From: Paenibacillus dokdonensis
GTDB taxonomy: Bacteria > Bacillota > Bacilli > Paenibacillales > Paenibacillaceae
Reading direction: 5' to 3'
Length of the DNA stretch: 64,000 nt
Assembly (NCBI RefSeq): GCF_004916975.1
Contig: NZ_STGQ01000001.1
Location: forward strand, 1,636,993-1,700,992
Under the pieces are notes generated by a model. That model was given only the letters and a program-made list of their open reading frames with translations, did no database searches and was not told the origin of the DNA. Both the position numbers and the translations under genes were made by a program. Of this stretch, positions 16,989-26,071 are shown one piece after another (the stretch's first letter is position 1; every line of letters begins with the position of its first letter).

Positions 16989-18491
16989 ATGAATGCACTA
17001 CTGCGTTTGGAAGGGATCGAAAAAAGCTTTCCTGGTGTACATGCGTTAAAGCAGTGCAAGCTGGAACTGCTGCCCGGCGAGGTGCATGCATTGGTTGGAG
17101 AGAACGGCGCCGGTAAATCCACATTGATGAAAATTGCAACCGGCGTATACACAAAAGATGCAGGCCGGATGGTTTATAAAGGCGAGGAAATTGAACTGCC
17201 AAATACCCGTGCGGCAAGAGACCGCGGAATCAGCATGATTCATCAGGAGCTGAACTTACTGCCTCATCTGACAATAGCCCAAAATATTTACCTGGGCCGT
17301 GAACCAAGAAAGCTTCGTTGTCTGGTGGATGATCATGAGATGAATTCCAGAGTCAGCCGACAGTTTGAAAAGATGAATTTGAAGCTGGATCCCAGAATGC
17401 TCGTCTCGGAACTGAGTGTGGCGAAGCAGCAAATGGTGGAAATCGCCAAGGCGCTCTCCTTCCGTTCGGAGGTGCTGATTATGGATGAACCGACAGCGGC
17501 CCTGACGGAAACCGAGATTCAGGATTTGTTCAGAATGATTACCCAGTTGAAACAGCAGGGGGTCGGCATTATCTATATTTCACACCGGATGGAAGAACTG
17601 CAGCAGATTTCCGACCGAATTACTGTGATGCGGGACGGAGCCTATGTGGATACGGTTGAAACAATGAACATGGACGTAGACCAAATTATCCGCATGATGG
17701 TTGGCCGGGAGTTGTATGAGATGGAATCCCCCACATCTTTCAGTCCTAATGCAGAGAAAGTGCTTGAGGTTAAAGGATTGTCCCGGGGCAGGGAACTTCA
17801 GAATATTCATTTTAACGTGAAAAAAGGTGAGATTCTTGGCTTCGCCGGATTAATGGGTGCAGGCAGGACGGAGGTAGCCAGAGCGATATTCGGAGCAGAT
17901 CCAGTGGATCATGGTGAAATCCTCATCCGTGGGAAAAAGGCGAAAATACGCGGTCCACATGATGCCGTACGCCTGGGGATCGGCTATCTGTCTGAGGACC
18001 GGAAGCGATTCGGCGTTCTGGTAGATATGGATGTGGCCAGCAATATTGCCATTGCTTCTTATAAGCGATACCGGAATATGGCCGGCTGGATGAAGGAGGC
18101 GCATATCAACCGGACCGCAGAGCATTTTGTCAATTCGCTTTCGATTAAGACACCGGGTATTGGGCAAAAGGTCAAGTTTCTGTCCGGCGGCAACCAGCAG
18201 AAGGTGGCCATCGGCAAGTGGCTGACCCGGGACTGTGATGTGCTTATCTTCGACGAACCGACCCGGGGTATTGATGTCGGGGCAAAAAGCGAAATCTACA
18301 AGCTGCTCGAGACCCTTGCGGCCGAAGGAAAGTCCATTATCATGATATCCTCCGAGCTGCCCGAAATTCTTCGGATGAGTCACCGGATTATCGTGATGTG
18401 CGAAGGACGGATTACGGCAGAGCTCAGTGCAGAAGAAGCAACGCAGGAAACGATCATGAAATATGCGACGATGCGGTCGCAGGTCATGTAA
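16989..18491 (+). CDS. Sugar ABC transporter ATPase with two ABC cassettes (RbsA-like)
   Basis: 500 residues, the normal size of RbsA/MglA/XylG proteins. First cassette: Walker A GENGAGKST (residues ~36-44), signature LSVAKQQMVEIAKAL, Walker B VLIMDEPTAAL. Second cassette: degenerate Walker A GLMGAGRTE, signature LSGGNQQKVAIGKWL, Walker B VLIFDEPTRGID. The asymmetry (canonical first site, A/R-substituted second site) is usual for this family. Energises uptake through the permease encoded 24 bp downstream. First gene of an ATPase-permease-binding protein operon; the sugar is not predictable from sequence. Confidence 0.93.
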   Translation: MNALLRLEGIEKSFPGVHALKQCKLELLPGEVHALVGENGAGKSTLMKIATGVYTKDAGRMVYKGEEIELPNTRAARDRGISMIHQELNLLPHLTIAQNIYLGREPRKLRCLVDDHEMNSRVSRQFEKMNLKLDPRMLVSELSVAKQQMVEIAKALSFRSEVLIMDEPTAALTETEIQDLFRMITQLKQQGVGIIYISHRMEELQQISDRITVMRDGAYVDTVETMNMDVDQIIRMMVGRELYEMESPTSFSPNAEKVLEVKGLSRGRELQNIHFNVKKGEILGFAGLMGAGRTEVARAIFGADPVDHGEILIRGKKAKIRGPHDAVRLGIGYLSEDRKRFGVLVDMDVASNIAIASYKRYRNMAGWMKEAHINRTAEHFVNSLSIKTPGIGQKVKFLSGGNQQKVAIGKWLTRDCDVLIFDEPTRGIDVGAKSEIYKLLETLAAEGKSIIMISSELPEILRMSHRIIVMCEGRITAELSAEEATQETIMKYATMRSQVM

Positions 18492-18515
18492 TACGATTTT
18501 TAAGGGGGATTACTC

Positions 18516-19520
18516 GTGAAGCTTCAACCAACACAGACAGCAGTAGGCGGGCAGCAAGCCAAGAAAACAGGAATCAAAGGAGCTGCGAGGCAGAAGGTGC
18601 TTGCCTTTGCGAGCCTGATCATATTAATTCTGGTATTCAGCTTGTTGTCAGGTAACTTTTTTCGATTTGATAATTTAGTCGGCATTATGCTGTCGACCGC
18701 TGTTATTGGTGTTCTTGCACTAGGGTCCACCTTCGTTATCATTACAGGCGGTATTGATCTTTCGGTAGGTACGGTTATGACGTTTTCCTCAGTGATGGCC
18801 GGCGTATTCATAACTTATTGGAATGGGCCGGTATGGGTCGGTGTGATTGGAGGTATCCTTGCAGGTTCTCTTTGCGGGCTGGTCAGTGGTTTGATGATCG
18901 CCAAAATGAAAATTCCGCCGTTCATCGCTACGCTCGCGGTCATGATGATTACGAAGGGGCTTTCGCTAATTATCTCGGGAACGAAGCCAATTTATTTTAC
19001 CGATAAACCAATATTCAACAAGCTTACTATGGGCTCTATTCCGGGATGGGAAATTCCAAATGCAGTATGGATATTCTTGATCGCCTCAGTCATAGCGGGC
19101 TTTATATTAACGAAGACAATCGTTGGTCGATACAACTTCGCGCTTGGCAGCAATGAGGAAGCGGCCCGTTTATCGGGTGTGAACACCGTATTCTGGAAAG
19201 TCGTTATCTATGTCATGACAGGTACTTTCAGCGGGATTGCGGGCATTATGATGGCTTCACGGCTGAATTCAGCCCAGCCCGCACTCGGCAGCGGCTATGA
19301 ACTCGAAGCCATTGCTGCGGTAGTCATCGGCGGAACATCGCTGAGCGGCGGCATGGGTACGATCCTTGGTACAGTCATCGGGGCTTTGATCATGAGTGTG
19401 TTAACCAATGGTCTTCGGATTCTGTCGGTGGCTCAGGATTGGCAGACCGTCATTGTTGGTCTCGTCATCATCCTTGCGGTATATATGGATATTTTGCGCC
19501 GCCGAAAAAACAAATCATAA
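18516..19520 (+). CDS. Sugar ABC transporter permease (RbsC-like)
   Basis: 334 residues with about nine or ten transmembrane helices. Family motifs: GSTFVIITGGIDLSVGT near residue 70, NEEAARLSGVN in the cytoplasmic EAA-like coupling loop, and VIGGTSLSGGMGTILGT. The GTG start at 18516 is supported by AAGGGGGA 7-8 bases upstream. It pairs with the double-cassette ATPase. The N-terminal ~25 residues are basic and cytoplasmic. Confidence 0.93.
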   Translation: MKLQPTQTAVGGQQAKKTGIKGAARQKVLAFASLIILILVFSLLSGNFFRFDNLVGIMLSTAVIGVLALGSTFVIITGGIDLSVGTVMTFSSVMAGVFITYWNGPVWVGVIGGILAGSLCGLVSGLMIAKMKIPPFIATLAVMMITKGLSLIISGTKPIYFTDKPIFNKLTMGSIPGWEIPNAVWIFLIASVIAGFILTKTIVGRYNFALGSNEEAARLSGVNTVFWKVVIYVMTGTFSGIAGIMMASRLNSAQPALGSGYELEAIAAVVIGGTSLSGGMGTILGTVIGALIMSVLTNGLRILSVAQDWQTVIVGLVIILAVYMDILRRRKNKS

Positions 19521-19536
19521 ACAAGAGAGGTATCGC

Positions 19537-19550
19537 CTCCCGGTAGGGAG
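19537..19550 (+). promoter_or_regulatory. Intercistronic stem-loop between permease and binding protein genes
   Basis: CTCCC-GGTA-GGGAG hairpin in the 79-bp gap, followed by only three T. Stem-loops here commonly protect mRNA so that the binding protein is made in excess; this role is inferred. Confidence 0.4.
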
Positions 19551-19599
19551 TTTGCATACGTGTAGAACCAATATTTGAAACGAAAACAGGGGGTAAACC

Positions 19600-20577
19600 A
19601 TGAAGAAGAAGCAATCGAAATTGATCTTGCTGAGCGGGATGCTGGCAGCTGTTCTGATGCTAAGTGCATGCAGTAGTGGTGGAGGGGATAAGGGTGCAAG
19701 CTCAGGAAAACCCTATATTCCAGTCATTTCCAAAGGGTTTCAGCATCAGTTCTGGCAGGCGGTTAAATCCGGCGCGGAAAAAGCGGCTAAGGAGTTTGAT
19801 GTGGAAATCACGTTTGAAGGTCCGGAGACGGAGACACAGGTTGATAAGCAGATCGAAATGCTTCAGACTGCACTTGATAAAAAGCCAAGCGCCATTGCTT
19901 TTGCAGCACTGGACAGTAAAGCTGCTGTACCTCTGCTTGAAAAAGCCAAGTCAAACAATATTCCAGTCATCGGATTCGACTCAGGCGTGGACAGTGAAAT
20001 TCCGGTTGCAACAGCAGCCACCAACAATAAGGCTGCCGCAGCGCTTGCTGCTGACAAAATGGCAGAGTTGATCGGCGGCTCCGGTGAAATTGCGCTTGTC
20101 GTTCATGACCAAACCAGCCGTACCGGGGTGGACCGCCGTGATGGATTCAAGGAACAGATTGAGAGCAAATATCCGAATATTAAAATTGTCGACATCCAAT
20201 ATGGCGCTGGTGATCAGCTGAAATCTACCGACCTGGCAAAGGCGATTATGCAGGCTCATCCAGATCTGAAAGGCTTCTTCGGTGCCAATGAAGGTTCGGC
20301 TATAGGCGTTGCCAACGCGGTAAGTGAAATGAAGAAGAGCGGAAAGATCGTCGTTATCGGTTATGACTCCGGCAAACAGCAGACGGATGCCATTCGCAAT
20401 GGCACGATGGCCGGTGCGATCACACAGGATCCAATCGGCATCGGCTACCAGGCAGTTAAGGCTGCTGTGATGGCCATGAAGGGTGAAAAAGTTGAGAAGG
20501 ATATCGATACCGGCTTCCACTGGTATGACAAATCCAATATTGATTCAGAAGAAATCAAGCCGCTGCTGTATGAATAA
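19600..20577 (+). CDS. Sugar-binding lipoprotein of ABC transporter (RbsB-like)
   Basis: 325 residues. Lipobox LSAC (cysteine at ~24) then a Ser/Gly-rich spacer, so it is tethered outside the membrane. Type I periplasmic-binding fold (Peripla_BP_4): KGFQHQFWQAVKSGAEKAA, IGFDSGVDS, QTSRTGVDRRDGFKEQI, GANEGSAIGVANAV, VIGYDSGKQQ, AGAITQDPIGIGYQAV. The conserved aromatic, Arg and Asp positions match ribose/galactose-type binders. It delivers substrate to the permease. GGGGGTAAACC precedes ATG 19600. A homologous protein is encoded at 24079 next to the kinase. Confidence 0.92.
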   Translation: MKKKQSKLILLSGMLAAVLMLSACSSGGGDKGASSGKPYIPVISKGFQHQFWQAVKSGAEKAAKEFDVEITFEGPETETQVDKQIEMLQTALDKKPSAIAFAALDSKAAVPLLEKAKSNNIPVIGFDSGVDSEIPVATAATNNKAAAALAADKMAELIGGSGEIALVVHDQTSRTGVDRRDGFKEQIESKYPNIKIVDIQYGAGDQLKSTDLAKAIMQAHPDLKGFFGANEGSAIGVANAVSEMKKSGKIVVIGYDSGKQQTDAIRNGTMAGAITQDPIGIGYQAVKAAVMAMKGEKVEKDIDTGFHWYDKSNIDSEEIKPLLYE

Positions 20578-20608
20578 TGCCTAGAAAAGGAAGTTAAGAA
20601 ACGGAAGA

Positions 20609-20659
20609 AAATAGCATAACAGAGGCTGCGCAAAAGTGGCAGTCTCTGTTATGCTATTT
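20609..20659 (+). terminator. 21-bp stem-loop between transporter operon and regulators
   Basis: AAATAGCATAACAGAG (20609-20624) pairs perfectly with CTCTGTTATGCTATTT (20644-20659). The stem continues through a G-T wobble into CTGC/GCAG, giving about 21 pairs and a 9-base loop. It ends in UUU within the stem but has no separate T-run, so termination, partial read-through or mRNA processing are all possible. Confidence 0.6.
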
Positions 20660-20709
20660 ACACTTACTGCATGTCTGCTGCTGTATGTCTGAACTGAGGG
20701 GGAGCGCAT

Positions 20710-22311
20710 GTGTACAAGGTAATACTGATCGATGATGAAGATGAAGTACGCGAAGGAATCCGAAATAAAATCTCCTGGAAGGACTGCGGCTTCGAGCTGA
20801 TCGGCGAATACGACAACGGTCGTGACGCTTTGGATGCCATAGATTGCGAGCATCCGGACTTGATCGTCACCGATATATGTATGGCATTTATGGATGGGCT
20901 TGAACTGGCTCGTATAGTCAGTGAGCAGTACCGGGACATGAAGGTCGTCATTATTACCGGCTATGAAGATTTTGAATATGCGAAGCAGGCGATTACTTAC
21001 CGGGTGCAGGAATATCTTCTCAAGCCGATTAATGCCCGTGAATTCACTTCACTTATGCTTCAGATGAAAAATGAACTGGACGCGGAACGTGAACAGCGGC
21101 GTAATTTAAGCCAGCTGCGTATTCAGCTGAACGAGAGTCTTCCCCTCCTGCGTGAACGTTTTATGGAAAGGCTGGTATTCACGCGCATCAGCAGAGAGAT
21201 GCTGCAACGGAAGCTTGATTATTTCCAAATCCGTCTGAGCGGACCGGCATATATCGCATTAGTCATCGATATGGGTCAGGCGAGGGGAAAGCGTGAGCTG
21301 CGGGATGAGCAGGAGCTGCTGCAGTTTGCAGCGTATAACATTGTCCAGGAACAACTGGAGCAGGACGGAATCGGCATTGCCTTTCGGACAAGGGATGACC
21401 GTCTGGCCGTCATTCTTCAAGGGACCAGGGAGCATCTGGAACTCAAAGCGCAGCGGGTGGCGGATCAGGTGAGAAGCACTCTGGATAAATACATCAGACT
21501 CCCTTCTTCGATTGGAATTGGCAGGAAAAGTGAATCGCTGGAGGAAATTTCATCTTCATATCAGGAAGCGCTCTCATCACTTGATTACACGTTTTTACTG
21601 GGAGAAGGAAGAGTCATATCCATACAGGATGTGGAATACGGGCACACCGTTCCCGCGTACACGGCCGATTGGGAGCAGCAGCTCATCAGTTCACTGAAAA
21701 CAGGCAAAATGAGCCAGGTTTCCAGCGTCTTTCAGGGCTGGTTCCAAGAGCTCAAAACCAGTGGTGTATCAGTAGAACGATGTCACAGCATTCTGTATCA
21801 AATTTTGATTGCGATGATGAAGCATGCTGAAGAAACGGGGCTTGGCAATTCCAGTCTGATTCCAGCGGAAGCCTTTTCCAAGGTGGGTTCCTTCCACACA
21901 CTGGATGAAGCCAAGTCCTGGATCGAAGGCATCGGCCGCGATATATTGATCAGCTTGACGGAACACCGCTCTTGCCATATCCGCTCTCAGATGGATACGG
22001 CAGAAGCATATATCCGGGCCAATTATCAGGATGAAGGTTTATCACTGCAGCAGGTCTGCAGTCATCTGTTTATGAGCGCCAGCTATTTCAGCGCTCTCTT
22101 CAAGCAGCATACGAGCATGACCTTTGTGGAATATGTGACGAGAATCCGGATGGAAAAAGCTAAAGAGCTGCTTAGCACAACACGTATGAAAAGCTATGAA
22201 ATTGCCGAAAAGGCAGGCTATAGCGATCCTCAGTACTTCAGCGTCCTCTTCAAACGGAATACAGGCAAAACACCAAAAGAATTCCGGCAGCAGCAGGAGA
22301 GCATCCGTTGA
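20710..22311 (+). CDS. YesN-type response regulator with AraC DNA-binding domain
   Basis: 533 residues. Receiver at 1-120 with D8/D9, phospho-acceptor D55 and K105-type LLKPINA; the usual MP after the acceptor is MA here (DICMAFMDG). Middle region ~125-420 of unknown fold. The C-terminal ~100 residues are an AraC/XylS double helix-turn-helix (LSLQQVCSHLFMSASYFSAL, then SYEIAEKAGYSDPQYFSVLF, KTPKEFRQ). The GTG start has GAGGGGGAG ahead; it sits in ATGTG, where an out-of-frame ATG precedes it by 2 bases. Presumably activates the adjacent sugar transporter. Its stop overlaps the kinase ATG. Confidence 0.92.
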   Translation: MYKVILIDDEDEVREGIRNKISWKDCGFELIGEYDNGRDALDAIDCEHPDLIVTDICMAFMDGLELARIVSEQYRDMKVVIITGYEDFEYAKQAITYRVQEYLLKPINAREFTSLMLQMKNELDAEREQRRNLSQLRIQLNESLPLLRERFMERLVFTRISREMLQRKLDYFQIRLSGPAYIALVIDMGQARGKRELRDEQELLQFAAYNIVQEQLEQDGIGIAFRTRDDRLAVILQGTREHLELKAQRVADQVRSTLDKYIRLPSSIGIGRKSESLEEISSSYQEALSSLDYTFLLGEGRVISIQDVEYGHTVPAYTADWEQQLISSLKTGKMSQVSSVFQGWFQELKTSGVSVERCHSILYQILIAMMKHAEETGLGNSSLIPAEAFSKVGSFHTLDEAKSWIEGIGRDILISLTEHRSCHIRSQMDTAEAYIRANYQDEGLSLQQVCSHLFMSASYFSALFKQHTSMTFVEYVTRIRMEKAKELLSTTRMKSYEIAEKAGYSDPQYFSVLFKRNTGKTPKEFRQQQESIR

Positions 22312-24113
22312 TGAGACTGATGAACCTGTTCAGCCGCCGCAGCATCCATATGAATATTGCGATCGCTTTTTCCTGTCTGATCGTGTGTACAACTGCTATT
22401 TTGAGTTTTTCATCGTATCGTTTATCTTCGAGCGCCGTGACAAGCAGCTCAATTCAGAAGACATCCCAGCTGGTCGAGCAGGTCAAGATTAACATTCAGA
22501 CTTATATCGGGAACATGGAGAGCATCGCTTCACTGGTTATATCCAGTCGTGATGTGATGCGGTTTGTGGATGCTACCCAGGCGGATAGAGAGTCGGATGA
22601 GTCATTGAAACGGGGGGCGAGTCAGTATTTGCGGTCCGTGGTTCAGTCCAGGAAGGATATTGCTTCTATTCTGTATGTAAACAAATCAGGAGATTTTGTC
22701 TCGGACCAGTCCCATGCCATCATGAAATCCAAATCGGAATGGACACAGCAGGATTGGTACCGGCTCGCGCTGACGTCTTCGGAAGAGGTTGTATCCCCGT
22801 CGCATGTGCAGCATATATTTGAGGACCAATACCGGTGGGTGGTATCCATCAGCCGTAAGCTTCCGGAGAGCGACCGTTCCCAGGAAGGCGTGCTGCTCGT
22901 TGATCTAAATTATAATGTCATCAATGATCTGTGCAGGCAGATTGAGCTTGGTCAGCGTGGATATGTATTCATTGTATCTCCATCCTGTGATCTGGTTTAT
23001 CATCCGCAGCAGCAGCTTATTCATTCAGAGCTCAAATCGGAGCAGATGCAAACGGTGCTGGATATGCGTGAGGGCAGCATCAAGCTGGGAAAAGCTGAAG
23101 ACAGTAAAATGTATACCGTAGCTACCACATCCTTTGGCTGGAAAATCGTTGCAGTCACTTATCCCGACGAGCTGATTGAGAATAAACATCAGATGCAGAC
23201 ATCTGCTGCATTATGGGGCGTTTTATGCCTGATTGTCGGGTTAACTATCTCCATCATATTGTCCTATGCTTTGACCAAGCCGTTAAAAAATTTGGAAATG
23301 CATATGAAAAAAGCGGAGCGCGGCAATTTTGATGTCCGTGTTGATATCGAAGGTACCCATGAAATCGGTAAACTTGCGCGTACCTTTAATCTGATGATTT
23401 CCCGTATCAAAGAGCTGATGAACCAGATTGTGCAGGAACAGGAGATGAAAAGACGCAGTGAGCTGAAGGCATTGCAGTCGCAAATTCAGCCTCATTTTCT
23501 CTATAATACGCTCGATTCGATTATCTGGATGGCGGAATCCGGAAAAGTGGATGATGTAGTTGAAATGACGACAGCCCTCTCAAGATTGCTGCGATCAAGC
23601 ATCAGCAAAGGGGAAGAGCTCGTGCCGGTTTCGGTTGAACTGGATCATATTCGCAGCTATCTGACGATTCAGAGCAGGCGATACAGAAAGAAATTCACCT
23701 ACTCCATCGATGTGGAGGACAGTATTCTTGCGGCTCCGATTTTAAAGCTTGTCCTGCAGCCGATTGTGGAGAATGCGATATACCATGGAATCAAGCCAAA
23801 CCCCGATCAAGGACATATTCAAATTCATGGGTGGAGGGAAGCTGATTCCATTCTGCTCACCATTGCGGATGATGGTGAAGGCATGGACCCGGAGAAGCTG
23901 CGTACCATTTTAATGGATAAGCCTGGAGTCAGCGGGGGGACAGGCGTAGGCATAGCCAATGTCAATCATCGGATTCAGCTTTATTTTGGACAAGATTATG
24001 GTTTGCACTATGAGAGTGAACGTGAGGAAGGAACGATTGTAACTCTGCGTATCCCATATATGGAAGGAGAGGTGAAGGATGATGGGAAAAACGGTAAAAT
24101 GGACGTTGATTAG
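22308..24113 (+). CDS. YesM/LytS-type sensor histidine kinase
   Basis: 601 residues. TM1 near residues 13-35, an extracellular sensor of ~250 residues (dCache-like), TM2 near 300-322, HAMP (LTKPLKNLEMHMKKAERGNF), the His_kinase domain with H396 in QIQPHFLYNTLDS, and HATPase (VLQPIVENAIYHGIKP as N box, ADDGEGMD, GTGVGIANVNHRI). Partner of the AraC-type regulator (ATGA overlap). The last 35 bp overlap the following binding-protein gene, a sign that all three act together, probably with the binding protein presenting sugar to the external domain. Confidence 0.92.
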   Translation: MMRLMNLFSRRSIHMNIAIAFSCLIVCTTAILSFSSYRLSSSAVTSSSIQKTSQLVEQVKINIQTYIGNMESIASLVISSRDVMRFVDATQADRESDESLKRGASQYLRSVVQSRKDIASILYVNKSGDFVSDQSHAIMKSKSEWTQQDWYRLALTSSEEVVSPSHVQHIFEDQYRWVVSISRKLPESDRSQEGVLLVDLNYNVINDLCRQIELGQRGYVFIVSPSCDLVYHPQQQLIHSELKSEQMQTVLDMREGSIKLGKAEDSKMYTVATTSFGWKIVAVTYPDELIENKHQMQTSAALWGVLCLIVGLTISIILSYALTKPLKNLEMHMKKAERGNFDVRVDIEGTHEIGKLARTFNLMISRIKELMNQIVQEQEMKRRSELKALQSQIQPHFLYNTLDSIIWMAESGKVDDVVEMTTALSRLLRSSISKGEELVPVSVELDHIRSYLTIQSRRYRKKFTYSIDVEDSILAAPILKLVLQPIVENAIYHGIKPNPDQGHIQIHGWREADSILLTIADDGEGMDPEKLRTILMDKPGVSGGTGVGIANVNHRIQLYFGQDYGLHYESEREEGTIVTLRIPYMEGEVKDDGKNGKMDVD

Positions 24114-25083
24114 CCTGCTTCTGACCGGACTGCTGGCTGTTGGCTGGAGTGGTTATCGGACAATGTCCCATACCCTTCATCCTAAAAAGCCTTTCATCAT
24201 TTATATCCCGAAAACCATTGATCCCAGCATTGAATTCTGGGTGGTGATGCAGCAGGGAGTTACGATGGCCGCTAAGGAATTCGGTGCAGACATCAAAATG
24301 ATGGGCACGGAAACCGAGCTTGATGTAGAAGAGCAAATCGATATCGTGGAGGAAGCCATCAGAAGCAAACCCGATGCGATCATGCTGGCTGCCAGTGATT
24401 ATATCAAACTTATCCCGGCAGTGCAGCAAATCCGTGAAGCGGGAATCCCTCTGATTATGGTCGACTCCAATGTGGAGGTTGATCTTTCCAACAGCTTCAT
24501 TGCTACAGACAATTATGAAGCAGGGAGGATTTCTGCACGATTGCTCAAGGAACATGTGAAGCCGGCTGAGAAAATTGCTATAGTCAGCTATATTCAGGGA
24601 ACGGGAACCTCTCTCGACCGGGAAAAGGGCGTCAGAGACGAGCTTGGAGCAAGCGGGTATTCCAATATCAGTCATACGATTTTCAGTGAGGGTCAGGTTC
24701 AAAAGTCATATGAATTAACCCGCGAGCTGCTGATGAAAGAGCCGGATATTAGCGGCATTGTCGCGCTGAATGAGCCTTCAACGGTCGGTGCCGGAAAGGC
24801 GATACTGAATTTGGGGCTTCAATCGAAGGTCAGCCTGATCGGCTTCGATAATTCCAACAGCGAGATCAGGCTGATCGACCGGAACGTAATCCAGGCAACG
24901 GTGATCCAGCGTCCTTTTAATATGGGATATTTGGCAGTCAAAACAGCCATCAGCGTTATTAAAGGGCAAAAGGTCGAGAAAATGGTAGATACCGGTTCCA
25001 AAGTCATTACCAAATACAACATGTATACCAATGAAAATCAGAAGCTGTTGTTTCCGTTTGAAGATGAGCTGCCTGAAAAATAA
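24079..25083 (+). CDS. Membrane-anchored sugar-binding-type protein coupled to the kinase
   Basis: 334 residues. N-terminal hydrophobic segment (residues ~8-22) without a lipobox cysteine, so it is either secreted or held by an uncleaved anchor, unlike the lipoprotein at 19600. The rest is Peripla_BP_4: EFWVVMQQGVTMAAKEFGAD, DSNVEVD, GTGTSLDREKGVRDEL, LNEPSTVGAGKAI, IGFDNSNSEI, QRPFNMGYLAVKTA. It resembles the chemosensory binding proteins found in YesMN-type operons. The gene starts inside the kinase gene (35-bp overlap; ATG 24079 or 24082 after GGAGAGGTGAAGG). No transporter genes follow, favouring a sensing role (inference). Confidence 0.85.
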   Translation: MMGKTVKWTLISLLLTGLLAVGWSGYRTMSHTLHPKKPFIIYIPKTIDPSIEFWVVMQQGVTMAAKEFGADIKMMGTETELDVEEQIDIVEEAIRSKPDAIMLAASDYIKLIPAVQQIREAGIPLIMVDSNVEVDLSNSFIATDNYEAGRISARLLKEHVKPAEKIAIVSYIQGTGTSLDREKGVRDELGASGYSNISHTIFSEGQVQKSYELTRELLMKEPDISGIVALNEPSTVGAGKAILNLGLQSKVSLIGFDNSNSEIRLIDRNVIQATVIQRPFNMGYLAVKTAISVIKGQKVEKMVDTGSKVITKYNMYTNENQKLLFPFEDELPEK

Positions 25084-25091
25084 GCTCTATA

Positions 25092-25865
25092 TCAAGCCTT
25101 CGCAAGCCAGATGGTCCATGGATCCTTCTCGACAATCGGGCTGGATCCTACTATTTTGTCTGATATATACGATATAAGCTCCTCCAGCTCGATATCCGAA
25201 CATTCATGCAAAATCGAGCGTCCCGTTCGGCGGCGCAGATCCTCGAATAAAGCCTCAGAGTGATCGTAAACAGCCCTTAACTCTTCCAGCTTTAGTTCCT
25301 GAATATCATGAAATCCGCTGATCTGCAGCGCTTTTATTACTTCCTCCGAGGGATGTCTTCTGGAAATCTCAATTTCAGCAAGGCGAGGGTATTTTTCGGA
25401 AAAGAAACCGCGGATATGGGTTGATGAACCGGGCAGCAGGCAATCCTCTGGTGTTCGGTCCTGTATGATGAGCGTTCCACCAGGTTTTAAAATCCGGTGC
25501 GCTTCGGCAAAGCATGCGGGCAAATTGTTCAGGTGGTGAATCAGCGCTCTTTCCAGCACGGCATCGTATTGCCCGGAAGGAAGAGAGGTCTGGTATGCGT
25601 TTCCCTGAATCCAGGACACCGCGTCCGTACTCGTGAGATTATTTTTTGCTCCATTCAGCATTTCAGCTGAATAATCCACCCCTGTGACATGCCCAGCCCC
25701 AAGTGTCAGCAAAGCGCGTGTATAAATTCCTCCTCCACAGCCAATATCCACAGCTTGTTTACCTTTTAAATTCAAATGTTTTGATATGAGCTCCAGCCAG
25801 GATGCATCCGCAGTCCGTGTCGTGTAAGAGGTACGGTTGCTTGGATCATGAAAGTTCATTGGCAT
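25092..25865 (-). CDS. SAM-dependent class I methyltransferase
   Basis: 257 residues. SAM-binding motif I VDIGCGGGIYTRALL, motif II-like VTGVDYSAEML, motif III VSWIQGNAYQ, motif IV QYDAVLERALIHHL and post-motif LKPGGTLIIQD. The UbiE/Methyltransf_11 type; substrate unknown. Convergent with the preceding binding-protein gene with only 8 bp between stops and no clear terminator there. AAAAGGGGA precedes ATG 25865 on the minus strand. Monocistronic. Confidence 0.88.
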   Translation of the reverse strand: MPMNFHDPSNRTSYTTRTADASWLELISKHLNLKGKQAVDIGCGGGIYTRALLTLGAGHVTGVDYSAEMLNGAKNNLTSTDAVSWIQGNAYQTSLPSGQYDAVLERALIHHLNNLPACFAEAHRILKPGGTLIIQDRTPEDCLLPGSSTHIRGFFSEKYPRLAEIEISRRHPSEEVIKALQISGFHDIQELKLEELRAVYDHSEALFEDLRRRTGRSILHECSDIELEELISYISDKIVGSSPIVEKDPWTIWLAKA

Positions 25866-26071
25866 AATATAATCCCCTTTTCAGGTTTCATATAATGAAA
25901 CATAGTTTTGTCAAATGAGATGTCTTATCCGTATTATAGATGATCCATAGAGAGATTAGCTATACTTTTGTGAAACGCTACCGGAGCTTTATGAACAAGT
26001 AATATAAATTTCCGGACGTTATAAATTCTTTAGAATTGCCCTCTAATATAAATCGCAGGAGGGGATTGAAC

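Noticed and set aside
25084..25091. Bidirectional terminator between the binding-protein and methyltransferase genes
   Set aside because: Only 8 bp lie between the stops and no hairpin could be drawn there.
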